64,000 bases of DNA from Gammaproteobacteria bacterium (GCA_013214965.1 JABSRU010000004.1:1-64000); one strand, 5' to 3'; counted from the first letter of the stretch, positions 1 to 10,432 are shown. Numbers and translations: made by a program. Notes: generated from the sequence alone by a model not told the origin.

Positions 1-168
1 GCACGTTCTTCGCTATTTATAGCAAAGCATTGATTCTCTCTATTACCCATACAAAACCTAATCTCTAAGCCAACATTGGCACAACTTTTTGTAAGGCGCT
101 TTGTGCCCCATAACGCCATAGGAAAAACAAAGTGTCGAAGCTGAAATTCTCAAAAAGCTCTAGAAAAC
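1..168. other. non-coding left edge, downstream of pbpC
   Basis: Short stretch before the stop codon of pbpC. I see no gene, no clear terminator and no repeat in it. The left neighbour lies outside the window. Confidence 0.4.
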
Positions 169-2454
169 TCACTCCACCACAAAATTGACCGAATCGACTC
201 GGCCTTGATTATCCAGTGCTAATAATTGAAAGCGACCTGCTTGCGTAAAATTGTGATGGTTGTTATTGAGTAACTTCCCATTTAAAAACCAATAGATTGA
301 TTGTGACGATTCGTTGGTTTTAAAACTCAAGGTCAGCGCCTGATCATGACGGCGAATGAAATGGCTGTTTGGTTTGATTGACGTAATGATCAACGACTGT
401 TGAGTTTGTACTGACTCACTTTTACATTGCGCCGATAATGGCGGTAATAAACCGCTGTGTTGCCAAGCAGGTTTTAACCAACTGCTTAGTGCGGGGGGCC
501 ATAGGTTGATACTCGCTGTGGTTGCTTGAACGCTGGCACATAATAAGGTCGCACGGCTGCCGTCGGGCTCTTGCCAAAAATTTACGTTTAATGGTTGCGG
601 CTGATCGGCGGCAATGGCCAAGGTCGGTGGCGCGAGTTGTTGATACAGCCAACTTTGTTGCTGTTGTAAGCAGTTACTATCGCTTGTCTGCTGTTTGTTT
701 AAGCCACCGGGCCAACAGGTTGTAGCCAAGGTGACGCTCGCTGGCATTGGCGGTTGATAGTCTTGATCAAAATGGGCGGCGACTTGCAAAAATAATGGCA
801 GGGCATTAACGCTCCCGCTATTGTGTGACACTGGCTGAGCATCGGCGCGACCAGTCCAAACCCCGATAATATAGGGGCCTGAAAAACCAATCACCCAAGC
901 ATCACGAAAGCCGTAACTTGTGCCCGTTTTCCAGCCGATATGCTTTAACTTTCCGCCATTAGCGCTTAATTGGCTACTAATACGTCCGGGTATTTTTTGT
1001 TGACGTAAAATGTTTTGGATGATCCAAGCTACGCCAGGTTCTAACATAAATTGTTTCTGGTGGGGGGAACTAGGTTGATAGCGAGGAGTAACGCTGTGTC
1101 CTTGGTTGATTAATGCGGAGTAGGCACTCACTAATTGTTCTAGTTTAACTCCTACGCCGCCCAAAATTAATGCTTGATTTGCCGACGCCCCTTGTGGCCA
1201 ATGTAAATCGAGACCACCGTTGCTTAAGCGTGCCGCCAAAGCAATGACTGAACTGTTATTCAGAATTTGTAACACCGGCAAATTTAAACTGCGTAATAGT
1301 GCATCTTTAACGGCTACCGGACCAGAAAAGCCACCACTAAAGTTGGTTGGTCGATAATGACCTTTAATGATAGGTACATCTTGTAATAGTGAATTTTCAT
1401 GGATTAGCCCTTGTTCTATTGCCGCGCCATAAACAAAAGGCTTGAGGGTTGAGCCGGGTGAGCGCACGGCATTGATCATGTCAACATGGCCAGCGCGAGC
1501 ATTATTATCAAAATTAGCCGAGCCTAAGTAAGCAACTACTTCGCCTGTCTTACCGTGCATCACCATAACCGCCGCAGAAGTGTGCTGACCTAAGGTTTTG
1601 ACATAGGAACGTACTTGGTTTTCCAGTTGTTCCTGCAAATCACCGTCAATAAAGGTTTTGATATGGGCGCTTGGTTGTTGTTTTCTTAATCGCCGAGCTA
1701 AGATTGGCGCCAGTTTTGGGTGGGGAAAATAGTCGGCATAGATTGGATCTTTGATTAGGGTTGCAATTAAGTCGCTGTCCCACACTTTAAATGTGGCTAA
1801 ACGTCTTAGTAACTTATTGCGGGCATTTAATGCGCGTACAGGATGGCGATCGGGTCGAAAGCGACTCGGTGATTGCGGTAATACCGCGAGCAAGGCTGAC
1901 TCATTCGGGGTTAATTCTAGTGCTGGCTTGTCAAAATAGACATAACTGGCTGCTTCAACTCCCTCAATGGGGCCGCCAAATGGTGCAATATTGAGATAAA
2001 TATTGAGGATGTTGGTTTTACTAAAGCGCCACTCAAGTTGAAATGCTCGCAGCATTTGATAAATTTTTCCGCTGATTGAACGTTTGTTGGGGTGTAATAA
2101 GCGTGCCACTTGCATCGTAATAGTCGAGCCACCGGAGATCGCCCGGCCATAATAAATAGCTTGTCCAACCGCGCGCAACATTGAAAAAGGATTAACCCCA
2201 GGGTGGTAATAAAAATAACGATCCTCGTAATTAAAAAGAGCCTCAAGGTAGTGGGCACTTACTTTTTCTACGGTGACTGGATAGCGCCACACGCCATTGG
2301 AGTTAGCAAAAGCCCGTAACGGTCTGCCATTACGGTCACTAACAACACTAGCTTGGTCATTCAGCTTGGTTAAATTAGGCGGATAACAGCAGTCGAGCAC
2401 TAACAGGATTAACGCTATTAATAATAGGAAAGTCGCCGCTATTTTTATTTTCAT
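169..2454 (-). CDS. pbpC: penicillin-binding protein 1C (bifunctional transglycosylase/transpeptidase)
   Basis: Periplasmic, inner-membrane-anchored class A penicillin-binding protein that polymerises and may cross-link peptidoglycan. Residues 4-20 form the membrane anchor. The transglycosylase (GT51) domain follows, with the catalytic glutamate at E77 in NYEDRYF and the GGSTITMQ motif at about 108-115. The transpeptidase domain has SxxK at S335-K338 (SPGSTLKPF), SLN at 389-391 and KTG at 509-511. The C-terminal 150 residues match the BiPBP_C domain typical of PbpC. Its length (761 aa) is normal for the family. The start codon overlaps the stop codon of the alpha-2-macroglobulin gene by 4 bp, so the two are translationally coupled. 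This pairing is well known in gammaproteobacteria (yfhM-pbpC) and suggests joint envelope defence and repair. Confidence 0.95.
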   Translation of the reverse strand: MKIKIAATFLLLIALILLVLDCCYPPNLTKLNDQASVVSDRNGRPLRAFANSNGVWRYPVTVEKVSAHYLEALFNYEDRYFYYHPGVNPFSMLRAVGQAIYYGRAISGGSTITMQVARLLHPNKRSISGKIYQMLRAFQLEWRFSKTNILNIYLNIAPFGGPIEGVEAASYVYFDKPALELTPNESALLAVLPQSPSRFRPDRHPVRALNARNKLLRRLATFKVWDSDLIATLIKDPIYADYFPHPKLAPILARRLRKQQPSAHIKTFIDGDLQEQLENQVRSYVKTLGQHTSAAVMVMHGKTGEVVAYLGSANFDNNARAGHVDMINAVRSPGSTLKPFVYGAAIEQGLIHENSLLQDVPIIKGHYRPTNFSGGFSGPVAVKDALLRSLNLPVLQILNNSSVIALAARLSNGGLDLHWPQGASANQALILGGVGVKLEQLVSAYSALINQGHSVTPRYQPSSPHQKQFMLEPGVAWIIQNILRQQKIPGRISSQLSANGGKLKHIGWKTGTSYGFRDAWVIGFSGPYIIGVWTGRADAQPVSHNSGSVNALPLFLQVAAHFDQDYQPPMPASVTLATTCWPGGLNKQQTSDSNCLQQQQSWLYQQLAPPTLAIAADQPQPLNVNFWQEPDGSRATLLCASVQATTASINLWPPALSSWLKPAWQHSGLLPPLSAQCKSESVQTQQSLIITSIKPNSHFIRRHDQALTLSFKTNESSQSIYWFLNGKLLNNNHHNFTQAGRFQLLALDNQGRVDSVNFVVE

Positions 2455-5400
2455 TTAATGGTGATGAGTTCACTAGCTTCACCGACCGCGCGAATATCAT
2501 CACGATACATCCCTTGCGCCATCACTGGCGGGTGACGATACTCACCCGGTGTCACGGCTTGGACCAGATAAAACAACTCGGTTTCACGGTAACTATTAAC
2601 ACTGATGGCCGCAATGTAGCGATCGTCGCGATAACCTTGGTAATCGATGTTCTCTTGGCGACTTAGTGCGGTGATGTTGTGACCCTCAATGGTGAGTTGC
2701 TCAAGGTCAAGTTGATCGCCCAATGTTCCCTGTTCAATTTCAAATCCTGCGGGAAGTAAATCAACCACCATGACATCTTTGAGTTGTTCCAATTTACTGT
2801 GTACTCGAATGCGAACAATCAAACGCTGGCCACTATTCACTTGCTTAATGGCGATAGCTTGTCCCGATAAATCATAATAATCGCGACGAATGGTTAAACC
2901 ATCGGCTTGATAGGCGGGTGGATTAATTGGATAACCTTGGCTGATGGTATTGATGTACAGCGGATGAGTCGATGTATTACGTAAATTGCTGTCATTGAGC
3001 GCCGCGCCATCGACGCGATAAAATGCGCTCACTTGGTCGGGACCTTTAAATTCAGACGCAGCGATTTGGAGCGTATAATCAAAGTCGTGATCAAAATGTT
3101 GTGCTAACTGACTGTCTGCCAACACTAATGCTAATCGCTCTTGGGTGCTAAACCAGTGGCGTGATTTAATATCTTGCCACAGTTCAAAACTCAGCTTCTG
3201 ACCCCAGGTCAGTGCTAAATCATGCTCCAACAGCAAACTAATGACCATCGCCTTATCACGAATATTACTGGTGTAATTGGCACTATAGTGGATCGGGAAT
3301 TTTAATGACATCGCACTGTTTATTAGTTGGCTACTGCGGCTATTATCGCCCATTAATTTAAATGCGGCGGCTAACTGCACTAACGGATAAGGTGATTTAC
3401 TGTGACCCATTGATTTCATCAGTTGGCGCATATGGCTTTGATTGGCGCGGCCTAACTTTGCCAGTACTAGTGCGGCATAAGCACGCGTGGCAAAACGATA
3501 ATCTTCGCCATCGCCATGACTGTTAAAATTGCCACGGCGTAAATAATGACTGAGGCGGGTCAACAGTTTTTCTAATTTAACAGGGGTGACATAAATACCA
3601 TTTTGTTGTGCTTGTAATAAAGCTTGAGCACCATAGACACTAAGCCAAGGGTTTTCGTCGCCATTACTACTCCACAAACTCAGGGCGCCGTTATAGGTTT
3701 GGAGGCTTAAAATGCGTTTAACGCCATCATTAATTAATTGGTTGCGATCTATATTGCCGAGCTGTTCGGTTAACTGTTGCTGGCTGACGGGCGGTAACAC
3801 TAACCAAGGCAATAGGCGGCTGGTGGTTTGTTCTAGGCAACCTAGTGGGAATTGATAAAGCTTACTCACCTGTTCGTTTAAATCAAATTGTGGTCGACTG
3901 GCGATGCTAATACTCGATTGAATTTGTTGACCCCAGTTGGCGTTATCAAGCTTAAATTGATGTAGTTGATTGGGCGCTAATACCACGCTGTTGCTGCGGC
4001 GTTGCGCCGGATAAGCAGGACGTACCGCTAATTGCCATTGCCGATTAATGGTGAGGTTGTTGCCATGAATGTTTAAGTTTATTTGAGCGTTAGGGGTTAC
4101 AGTGGTGGCTGTTACCTCTAAAGTTAACGTTAATTTCTGTTGCGGAGCTAAGCTGATTTTTTGTGGTTTGGTGCTAAAGGCTAAACCACTGGTCGCAAGT
4201 TCAAGAGTAAAGTCGAGCTGCTGATCGGTCGTGTTGGTTAAATCTAGTGCTAAATTCGCGTGATCGCCCACGGCCAAAAACCGTGGCATATTCATTTGGG
4301 TCACTAAGTCAGCCGCGACGGTTAGTGGCTGTTCGGTACTGCCAAAGCGTTGTTGATCAAACGCAATGGCAAATAAACGGAGTCGACCATTAAAATATGG
4401 CACCGGCACTTCAAAATGAGCAATGCCTTGCTGATCGACTAATTGCGGCGCTGATAAATAAGAAACGATTTGAACATTGGCCGATGCTTGCTGACCGCCA
4501 CGGGCTAGCTCTGCGCCGCCACCCCATAGCACATCAGCTTTATTGAGCTGATTGGGCGCGATAATTTGGTTAAAATTATCACGAATATCGACACTATATT
4601 GGCGCTTAGCAAAGAAATAAGCCGCTGGATCTGGCGTGTTAAATTGATGAAGATTTAAAATGCCAACATCGACCGCTGCGAGTATTACTCGAGTATTATC
4701 ACCGGCATTGGCTACTTTGGCATTAACGTTGATTAGCTGATCCGGCTTTACTTTTGGCGCAGCATCCAGGGTGATAGACAAAGCGCGATTAGTACGGTCT
4801 AAGACCAAATGCGTTAAACCTAATGCGCGCTGTGGCGCTGTTGTTTTGGTTGCTGGTGCGATTAAATAAGCTGATAAATATAGATCATGGCGTTGCCAAT
4901 CTTTGATTGGGAATTCTAGGCTATTTTGACCTTGTTTTAACGCAACCTGCTGTTGCCATAATAGCTCATCCGACTCAATGCGTAGCCAAGCTTGGCCAGC
5001 ATAAGGGGCATCTATTTTCACCGTGGCGGTGTCGCCAACCTGATATCCATTTTTATCTAGCGCGAGTTTAATCTGATCAGGGCGTACGGAATTGCCGTTG
5101 TTTTCGGCCCAGCGCCAATACCAAGCCTCACCAGCATTAAAGAATAAACTGGCTTTGCTCTTATCAACGGTTGAGCTAACCACTAACTGATATTTCCCCC
5201 ATTCGACCGGGGCGGTAATGACTAATGCTTGGGCGTCAGTTAATGTCAGCTCTTGTTGCCACACCGGGTAAACATCATTACGTTCGAGGCGCTGCCAGCC
5301 ACTTTGTTTGTTGTGTTGCCAATAAAATTCTTGATGATGGCGAATTAAGCTAACCATCACGTGATCGCCTTGTAATTTCCCCTTGAGATCACTGCGCAGT

Positions 5401-7232
5401 ATTTTAAAGCTTACCTGCTGGTTACTGGCACTGGTTAACTTATCGAAACTCGGTTTAATACCAATTAAGGTCGGTTGCGGCCACCACAGTTGACTGAACT
5501 TTTTGCTAACCTTGCGACCCCCTGTTTCATAGAGATAGGCATAACCTTGGAGGCTTAGTGCTTGGTTAAACTGACTCCAACGATCTTCAATCGTTAGTTG
5601 TCCCTGTCCTGATTTATCTAGAGTGATGGCATCAATTGGGTAACTGTCGAGGGTCCCAAGATCTTGATGTTGACCAAAGAAATAACCGGGTAGTTGATCC
5701 ACAGCACTGTCGGTGGTTTTTATTTGTAATAAGCCATCGCTTTTATGTGCGCTGGCGGGTGCGCCATATAAAAATAAACCCGTTAGCGCTTGATTGCTAA
5801 CGCCGGGTTGTTGCAAGGTCTTATGGTTGTCTTGAAGGGTAATTTCTAGTCGTTGCGGCATAAAATCTTCAACACTAAAGGTATGCTGATAAACCTGCTC
5901 ACCAATGGTAAAGCGTAAGTTATATTTGCCAGTTAAGGCATCTTGATTAAAGCGATGGTTAAATTGATAAAGCCCCGCTTTAACGGTGGTTAGTGCACTA
6001 GCGATTTCATTGCCTGCGGGATCAATTAAACTCGCAGGGATCGGCAGGTGTTTAACGGGTTTGCCATCTAAATCACGCAATAATGCATAATATTTAATGG
6101 TTTCACCGCGGCGATAAAGATCCCGGGGCCCAAAAATAAACAGTTCAAGGTTTAGATTTTCGCGACCGACTTGGTCGAAATCACGTAAATCGAGCGGGTT
6201 ATTGTGGCGCAATCGCAACAGGTTAAAATCGGTGGCGCGGTTAATACTAAGTAAGGCAGGTTTAAGGGTTTTCGCGAACGTCACTTGGCCCTGACTGTTG
6301 GTCAGTAATGATTTTCCAAGTTGTTTGTTGTGACGGTCTAAGGCAATTACCTCAACCGAAGCTGCGGCTTGTCCTGAGTTTTGCTCAATCACAGTCACCA
6401 GATAATTGTCTTTATATTCGCGAACTTCAGTACCTAACGTACTGACATTAAAATAGGCGACTTGATATTGTTCGTATTGTGAGGGCGCGCGCATTACGGC
6501 AACATAAAGTCCCGGTTGCTTGATCGCCTCGATATGTTCGGTGCGAAGCACGGTGCGAACTTTTTTATTGGTTAGCGCTTTAGTATCATATTTTTGGCTC
6601 GACACCAAGGTGGCATGTTTGGTGAGGTTTTCCGTTGACCAAGCATAAAAATTCGAGCTCGGTTTGTTGGCAAGGGTTGATAAATAATATTTGGGTTTAA
6701 CCCGGTAAAAATCGAGATCGAGCCAAGGTAAATTTACCACCATCACTGGCAAGCCGTCACTAACGTCAGGATTAAGAATCGAGCCTTGCTGTAAAAATAT
6801 TGCTGCCGCGCTGATATCTGGGCTAGTAAATGATTGTTCACTAGCGGCGATTAATGGCTGGTCGTCAATCGAGGTTAATTCTGGCGCGACTTCAATTTTA
6901 TAGTCATGAGCTGGCAATATATTAATGTAATAGGCATTTTTAGCGTTTTTATCTAATTGCCATCCGCCATCGAGTAAGCCATTTTTGTCACTTAACTTAA
7001 TATATTTCGCGATATCAAGATGTTGATTAACCGGTTTAGAAAACATCACCCAAGCAGCTGGCAAGCCTTGGTGCTCACGAAATCCGCTATTAATAACTTT
7101 AAACTCTTTGACCTGAGACGGCCCTTGCTCAATGGCTGGCTGAACGTTTTTACTCGAACTTGGTGCCACGGTATTTTCACTGCCACAGGCGGTAAGTACA
7201 CAGCAAAGTAATAATAAGAAGATACGCTTCAT
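2451..7232 (-). CDS. yfhM: bacterial alpha-2-macroglobulin lipoprotein
   Basis: Very large periplasmic protease trap. The N-terminus is a lipoprotein signal with lipobox LTAC and lipidated Cys16. The following residue is Gly, which does not signal inner-membrane retention in the classical +2 rule. MG-type beta domains fill the first two thirds. The thioester motif CLEQ begins at Cys1132 inside GCLEQTTSRLL, so this is the thioester-bearing type (E. coli YfhM/ECAM class) and should trap attacking proteases covalently. An alpha-alpha toroid domain and C-terminal receptor-like beta domains follow. At 1593 aa it is close to E. coli YfhM (about 1650). It is first in a two-gene operon with pbpC. The start is the ATG followed by a Lys-Arg and Leu-rich signal. 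Confidence 0.93.
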   Translation of the reverse strand: MKRIFLLLLCCVLTACGSENTVAPSSSKNVQPAIEQGPSQVKEFKVINSGFREHQGLPAAWVMFSKPVNQHLDIAKYIKLSDKNGLLDGGWQLDKNAKNAYYINILPAHDYKIEVAPELTSIDDQPLIAASEQSFTSPDISAAAIFLQQGSILNPDVSDGLPVMVVNLPWLDLDFYRVKPKYYLSTLANKPSSNFYAWSTENLTKHATLVSSQKYDTKALTNKKVRTVLRTEHIEAIKQPGLYVAVMRAPSQYEQYQVAYFNVSTLGTEVREYKDNYLVTVIEQNSGQAAASVEVIALDRHNKQLGKSLLTNSQGQVTFAKTLKPALLSINRATDFNLLRLRHNNPLDLRDFDQVGRENLNLELFIFGPRDLYRRGETIKYYALLRDLDGKPVKHLPIPASLIDPAGNEIASALTTVKAGLYQFNHRFNQDALTGKYNLRFTIGEQVYQHTFSVEDFMPQRLEITLQDNHKTLQQPGVSNQALTGLFLYGAPASAHKSDGLLQIKTTDSAVDQLPGYFFGQHQDLGTLDSYPIDAITLDKSGQGQLTIEDRWSQFNQALSLQGYAYLYETGGRKVSKKFSQLWWPQPTLIGIKPSFDKLTSASNQQVSFKILRSDLKGKLQGDHVMVSLIRHHQEFYWQHNKQSGWQRLERNDVYPVWQQELTLTDAQALVITAPVEWGKYQLVVSSTVDKSKASLFFNAGEAWYWRWAENNGNSVRPDQIKLALDKNGYQVGDTATVKIDAPYAGQAWLRIESDELLWQQQVALKQGQNSLEFPIKDWQRHDLYLSAYLIAPATKTTAPQRALGLTHLVLDRTNRALSITLDAAPKVKPDQLINVNAKVANAGDNTRVILAAVDVGILNLHQFNTPDPAAYFFAKRQYSVDIRDNFNQIIAPNQLNKADVLWGGGAELARGGQQASANVQIVSYLSAPQLVDQQGIAHFEVPVPYFNGRLRLFAIAFDQQRFGSTEQPLTVAADLVTQMNMPRFLAVGDHANLALDLTNTTDQQLDFTLELATSGLAFSTKPQKISLAPQQKLTLTLEVTATTVTPNAQINLNIHGNNLTINRQWQLAVRPAYPAQRRSNSVVLAPNQLHQFKLDNANWGQQIQSSISIASRPQFDLNEQVSKLYQFPLGCLEQTTSRLLPWLVLPPVSQQQLTEQLGNIDRNQLINDGVKRILSLQTYNGALSLWSSNGDENPWLSVYGAQALLQAQQNGIYVTPVKLEKLLTRLSHYLRRGNFNSHGDGEDYRFATRAYAALVLAKLGRANQSHMRQLMKSMGHSKSPYPLVQLAAAFKLMGDNSRSSQLINSAMSLKFPIHYSANYTSNIRDKAMVISLLLEHDLALTWGQKLSFELWQDIKSRHWFSTQERLALVLADSQLAQHFDHDFDYTLQIAASEFKGPDQVSAFYRVDGAALNDSNLRNTSTHPLYINTISQGYPINPPAYQADGLTIRRDYYDLSGQAIAIKQVNSGQRLIVRIRVHSKLEQLKDVMVVDLLPAGFEIEQGTLGDQLDLEQLTIEGHNITALSRQENIDYQGYRDDRYIAAISVNSYRETELFYLVQAVTPGEYRHPPVMAQGMYRDDIRAVGEASELITIK

Positions 7233-7342
7233 TATTGGATCCTGATTTCAGTTTTTAATCGCGAAAAATATATCTGAGTAGCATACTGATAATAAGTTAA
7301 TTACGGCTGAATGATAAGACGTTTAGGCAGGAAATGAGAAGT

Positions 7343-7372
7343 AACCAAGCCCCGCAGAAAGAGAGCTTGGTT
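7343..7372 (-). terminator. possible terminator after the TonB receptor gene
   Basis: Inverted repeat AACCAAGC / GCTTGGTT with a 14-base loop, just past the stop of the TonB receptor on the minus strand. The following tract is only moderately T-rich, so termination is uncertain. Confidence 0.4.
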
Positions 7373-7383
7373 AGGTTAAGAGG

Positions 7384-9465
7384 TTATAACTGTAAGGTAA
7401 ACTTCATTTGAATGCTACGACCTGTCGCAATCAGTGATTGTGACGCAGGGGTATAGGTTTTACCACCAAGATTAGTGGCTTCAAGGCTGACCATCATCAT
7501 GTCATCATCGCCAAAGTAACTGCCGACGGCTAAGTTAACGGTGCCCCAACCTGCGAAATGTTGTGGTCGGCTTGAGGTATTATCATCGGCATCGCTGGCT
7601 GCTCTGATATAGGCATTAATCCAATAATTTCCTAGCATATCGCTTTGCTCAATATATTTAACTCCGATCCGACCGTAGACTTCAGGTAAGCCGGTGTTAT
7701 CGGTTTTAAATTGGCCTATTTTATTGCTGCGTTTAGACCATGTGGTGGTTAAGTAAGTATTGATGGCGCCAAAGTCCATTGACATATCGAGCTCGAATCC
7801 CTTACTGATTGCACTATCGGCATTAATATAAATATCATCAGTGTCTGAGTTTAAACATATATATTGAGTGCCTTGGCATTTAACCGTTCGTAGATAGTTA
7901 GCGGCATCGGTATAAAATGCTGTTGCGTCAACAAGCAGCATGCCATTTTGATAACGATAGCCTAATTCGAGATTATCGGAGGTTTCTGCCCGTAGCTCAG
8001 GGTTCGGGTTAATATAAGTACCCTTTGCTGTGGCGCCAATGGCGACTTGGAGTAGTGTCGGAAAACCATAACCCTGTGACATTAACGCGCGTACATTACT
8101 GTTGTTCGTTAAGGTATAGTTGGCAGCAATTGAGCCGACTAACTTCGAGTCATCGCCCGAGTTAAGCGCTTTGGTTAAACGAGTGGACGATTTTAAATTC
8201 GACTCAATCCAATATTGACGCGCTCCTAGGGTCATGATCAAGTCGTCGTTGATCTGCCACTCATCCTGCAGGTAAAGTGCCTTGGTAGTAAGCGAGGCAT
8301 TTTCGATACTGATGCTGTCTTTCGTCGTTACCTTTGGTGGCATTGGGCCCGGTAAATTAATGGTTGTGGTGGTGTTATTGTGGGTGTTTTTATCGACGAC
8401 ATCTTTAGCGTATTGAAAGCCAGCAATCATATAATGATTTTTTGATAATGAAAAATCTAACTGGCCGTTAAAACCATCGGTCTTAAGTTCTTCAACAATT
8501 GCAGTATCAAGTAGGATGTTGCCAGACATACTCGGTGGTAAGCCTGGCACCGACATTGCCATATGTTGGACAAATTGACGATCAATCGTTTGCTGGTACA
8601 GATCAAAATGAACTTTAGTTAATACTGTCGATAAGTCGACAACATCGTAAAAAAAACTAATTTTTTCCCGATCCCGTTGGGGCATGTTTAAGCTGAAGTT
8701 AGGCATGCCCGTGGCAATTTCAGCCACTAAATTAAATTGATCGTAGTTAACCCCAATTTTATGATTGTCAAAATTGTAGGCAAAATAAGCCATGATGCTA
8801 TCGCTAGAGAATTGTGTGTCGTCAAGCGTGCCATGGGGGATTTCACGATCTTGATGGTCATTATCAGACCAAGAGAAACGATATTCGGCATCGCCGCTGA
8901 CACCAAAGGCTGACGCACTTAATTGCTGGCCGTTGGTGGCACTATTGTAGCTGCCACTGATGTTGGCTTGGAGGGCTTTATCACCGCCTTTTTTGGTAAT
9001 AAAATTAACCACACCGCCTAAGGCTTTCTGGCCGTACAGCACGGAACCTGTGCCTCGAATCACTTCAATCCGCTGGATCATCGCTGGGTCGAGTAAAATT
9101 GGCGCACCATAACTGCTGTGATCGGTGAGCTCTTGACCATCAATTAAAATTGCGACACGGCGTGACGCTTCGCCGCGAATTTGAATTCGCTTCATGCCCG
9201 CCGTAGCAGCTTCCGTAATGTCGATTCCGGGTAAATCATTAAGCATGTCGGCTAAGCTATCGGCCGAACTCTGTGAAATTTGTTCCGAGGTAATAACCGA
9301 CGATGACAACGGGCTGTCCATTAAGCGTCGCGCGGTACGAGTAGCCGTCACGGTGATCGTCTCTAACGTATCAACTGCAATGGCCGTGTTTTCTGCTTGA
9401 GCAGAGAGACTAAAACTGGCATTAATAGCAAGCGCAACTAGTGACAGGCGAATGAGATTTTTCAT
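7384..9465 (-). CDS. TonB-dependent outer-membrane receptor
   Basis: Outer-membrane gated channel that imports an iron chelate, cobalamin-like or similar ligand with energy from TonB-ExbBD. The signal peptide ends near SAQA24. A TonB-box-like ETITVTATR follows, then the plug domain (about 45-160, with RVAILIDGQEL and RIEVIRGTGSVLYG). The barrel is 22-stranded in type and ends LQL, an aromatic-poor but hydrophobic terminus. Length (693 aa) fits siderophore or heme receptors. A Fur-like sequence lies upstream (9483-9501), which favours an iron-related ligand. No transport partners are adjacent, so the ligand cannot be named. Confidence 0.9.
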   Translation of the reverse strand: MKNLIRLSLVALAINASFSLSAQAENTAIAVDTLETITVTATRTARRLMDSPLSSSVITSEQISQSSADSLADMLNDLPGIDITEAATAGMKRIQIRGEASRRVAILIDGQELTDHSSYGAPILLDPAMIQRIEVIRGTGSVLYGQKALGGVVNFITKKGGDKALQANISGSYNSATNGQQLSASAFGVSGDAEYRFSWSDNDHQDREIPHGTLDDTQFSSDSIMAYFAYNFDNHKIGVNYDQFNLVAEIATGMPNFSLNMPQRDREKISFFYDVVDLSTVLTKVHFDLYQQTIDRQFVQHMAMSVPGLPPSMSGNILLDTAIVEELKTDGFNGQLDFSLSKNHYMIAGFQYAKDVVDKNTHNNTTTTINLPGPMPPKVTTKDSISIENASLTTKALYLQDEWQINDDLIMTLGARQYWIESNLKSSTRLTKALNSGDDSKLVGSIAANYTLTNNSNVRALMSQGYGFPTLLQVAIGATAKGTYINPNPELRAETSDNLELGYRYQNGMLLVDATAFYTDAANYLRTVKCQGTQYICLNSDTDDIYINADSAISKGFELDMSMDFGAINTYLTTTWSKRSNKIGQFKTDNTGLPEVYGRIGVKYIEQSDMLGNYWINAYIRAASDADDNTSSRPQHFAGWGTVNLAVGSYFGDDDMMMVSLEATNLGGKTYTPASQSLIATGRSIQMKFTLQL

Positions 9466-9482
9466 GGTGACAACTCCGTTAT

Positions 9483-9501
9483 GAAAATGATAACTATTTC
9501 T
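9483..9501. promoter_or_regulatory. Fur-box-like sequence upstream of the TonB receptor
   Basis: The sequence GAAAATGATAACTATTTCT matches the classical 19-bp Fur consensus (GATAATGATAATCATTATC) at about 13 of 19 positions by eye. It sits 18-36 bp upstream of the receptor start codon, where a Fur repressor would block the promoter. Confidence 0.4.
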
Positions 9502-9630
9502 ATTTGATGGATGTTATGTTGTATGCTGCGGCTTGTAAATTATCGATTGAATTTTGATTTGTTTATTTTATTCGCGATTGATTTGGATCAATTACTGCTA
9601 TTATATTTTAACTAAATACGGCGCTTTATA

Positions 9631-10223
9631 ATGTTAATACGATTGTTTTTATTACTGTTTTTAACCCCATCATTATTGGCTGTCGATAAATCAGCAGCTC
9701 TTGCTCATGTCACCGTCGTTAGCGTTAATTCTTTACTATTTTATCCATCACATAATGCGCCAGCCCGAGTTCAGTCACTTAACCACAGCAAAATCCCAGC
9801 CCAAATTAGTGCGGTTATCGAGCGTATAGCGGTTCGGGTCGGTGACAAGGTTAAGCTAGGGCAGTCTCTGGTGGTGTTCGATTGTGCCCAGCCGTCATTA
9901 AATGTCGCAGTGCAACAAGCCCAACAACAACAGCTCAACACTCAGTATTTATTTCAACAACGACGAATGGAAGGTGGTAATAATCTCGCCGCTAAAAAAC
10001 TATCGGTGTCGTTGAATTAGATAAAATCACGACTAATTTAATCCGCGCTAAAGCGCAACTGCTGGCGCAGCAATCTTTATTCGACTTGGCTAAAATTAAC
10101 CAACAGCATTGTAATATTAGTGCTCCTTTTGATGCCGTCGTCGACAATAAAAACCCTAAAATAAACAGTATTAGCACTGACGGTAAATTAGCACCATTGA
10201 GTTTCAATCAATTACACTACTAA
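9631..10223 (+). pseudogene. frameshifted, truncated HlyD/RND-type periplasmic adaptor
   Basis: The first open segment (9631-10020) has a signal peptide and then a biotinyl-lipoyl-like strand region with IPAQISAVIERIAVRVGDKV and LGQSLVVFDC, typical of membrane-fusion proteins of RND pumps. It continues with a Gln-rich coiled-coil start. Near position 10000 the frame breaks. In the next frame the text goes on sensibly (GVVELDKITTNLIRAKAQLL, then CNISAPFDAVV, the usual second lipoyl half) up to the TAA at 10221. The membrane-proximal C-terminal part of a normal adaptor (about 300-350 aa) is missing and no pump gene follows. I read it as a decayed adaptor gene. A sequencing error could explain the frameshift but not the missing C-terminus. 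Confidence 0.75.
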
Positions 10224-10370
10224 AGACCTCGTTTTGAGTTGATTAATCCTAATAATTTCAATGTTTTTCCTATAGTTGTAGATGAAATTAAACCACTTAA
10301 TTGTGTTTCTATACTAAAATTAATTTAAAGTTGTTGTTTATTATTATTTTAATTTTTAGTCGATTACTTA

Positions 10371-10432
10371 TTTTTTGTCAATTATTTTTACAGTGCTATA
10401 TTTTTTTTGTCAATTCTTTTTACAGTGCTATA
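10371..10432. repeat. tandem 30-bp repeat containing a TGTCAA-N5-TTTACA dyad
   Basis: Two copies with a 32-bp period (10371-10400 and 10403-10432), differing at one base. Each has the near-dyad TGTCAA-N5-TTTACA followed by GTGCTATA. They lie about 55-115 bp upstream of a sigma-54-like promoter. This is where an enhancer-binding activator would bind, so they are likely activator sites rather than random repeats. Confidence 0.6.

Noticed and set aside
1917-2258. 113-codon minus-strand frame overlapping the N-terminal part of pbpC
   Set aside because: The pbpC frame carries the catalytic transglycosylase motifs here; the alternative frame has none.
10224-10330. Open stretch RFELINPNNFNVFPIVV after the broken adaptor, thought to be its missing C-terminus
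   Set aside because: It does not resemble the membrane-proximal domain of adaptors and lacks conserved blocks.
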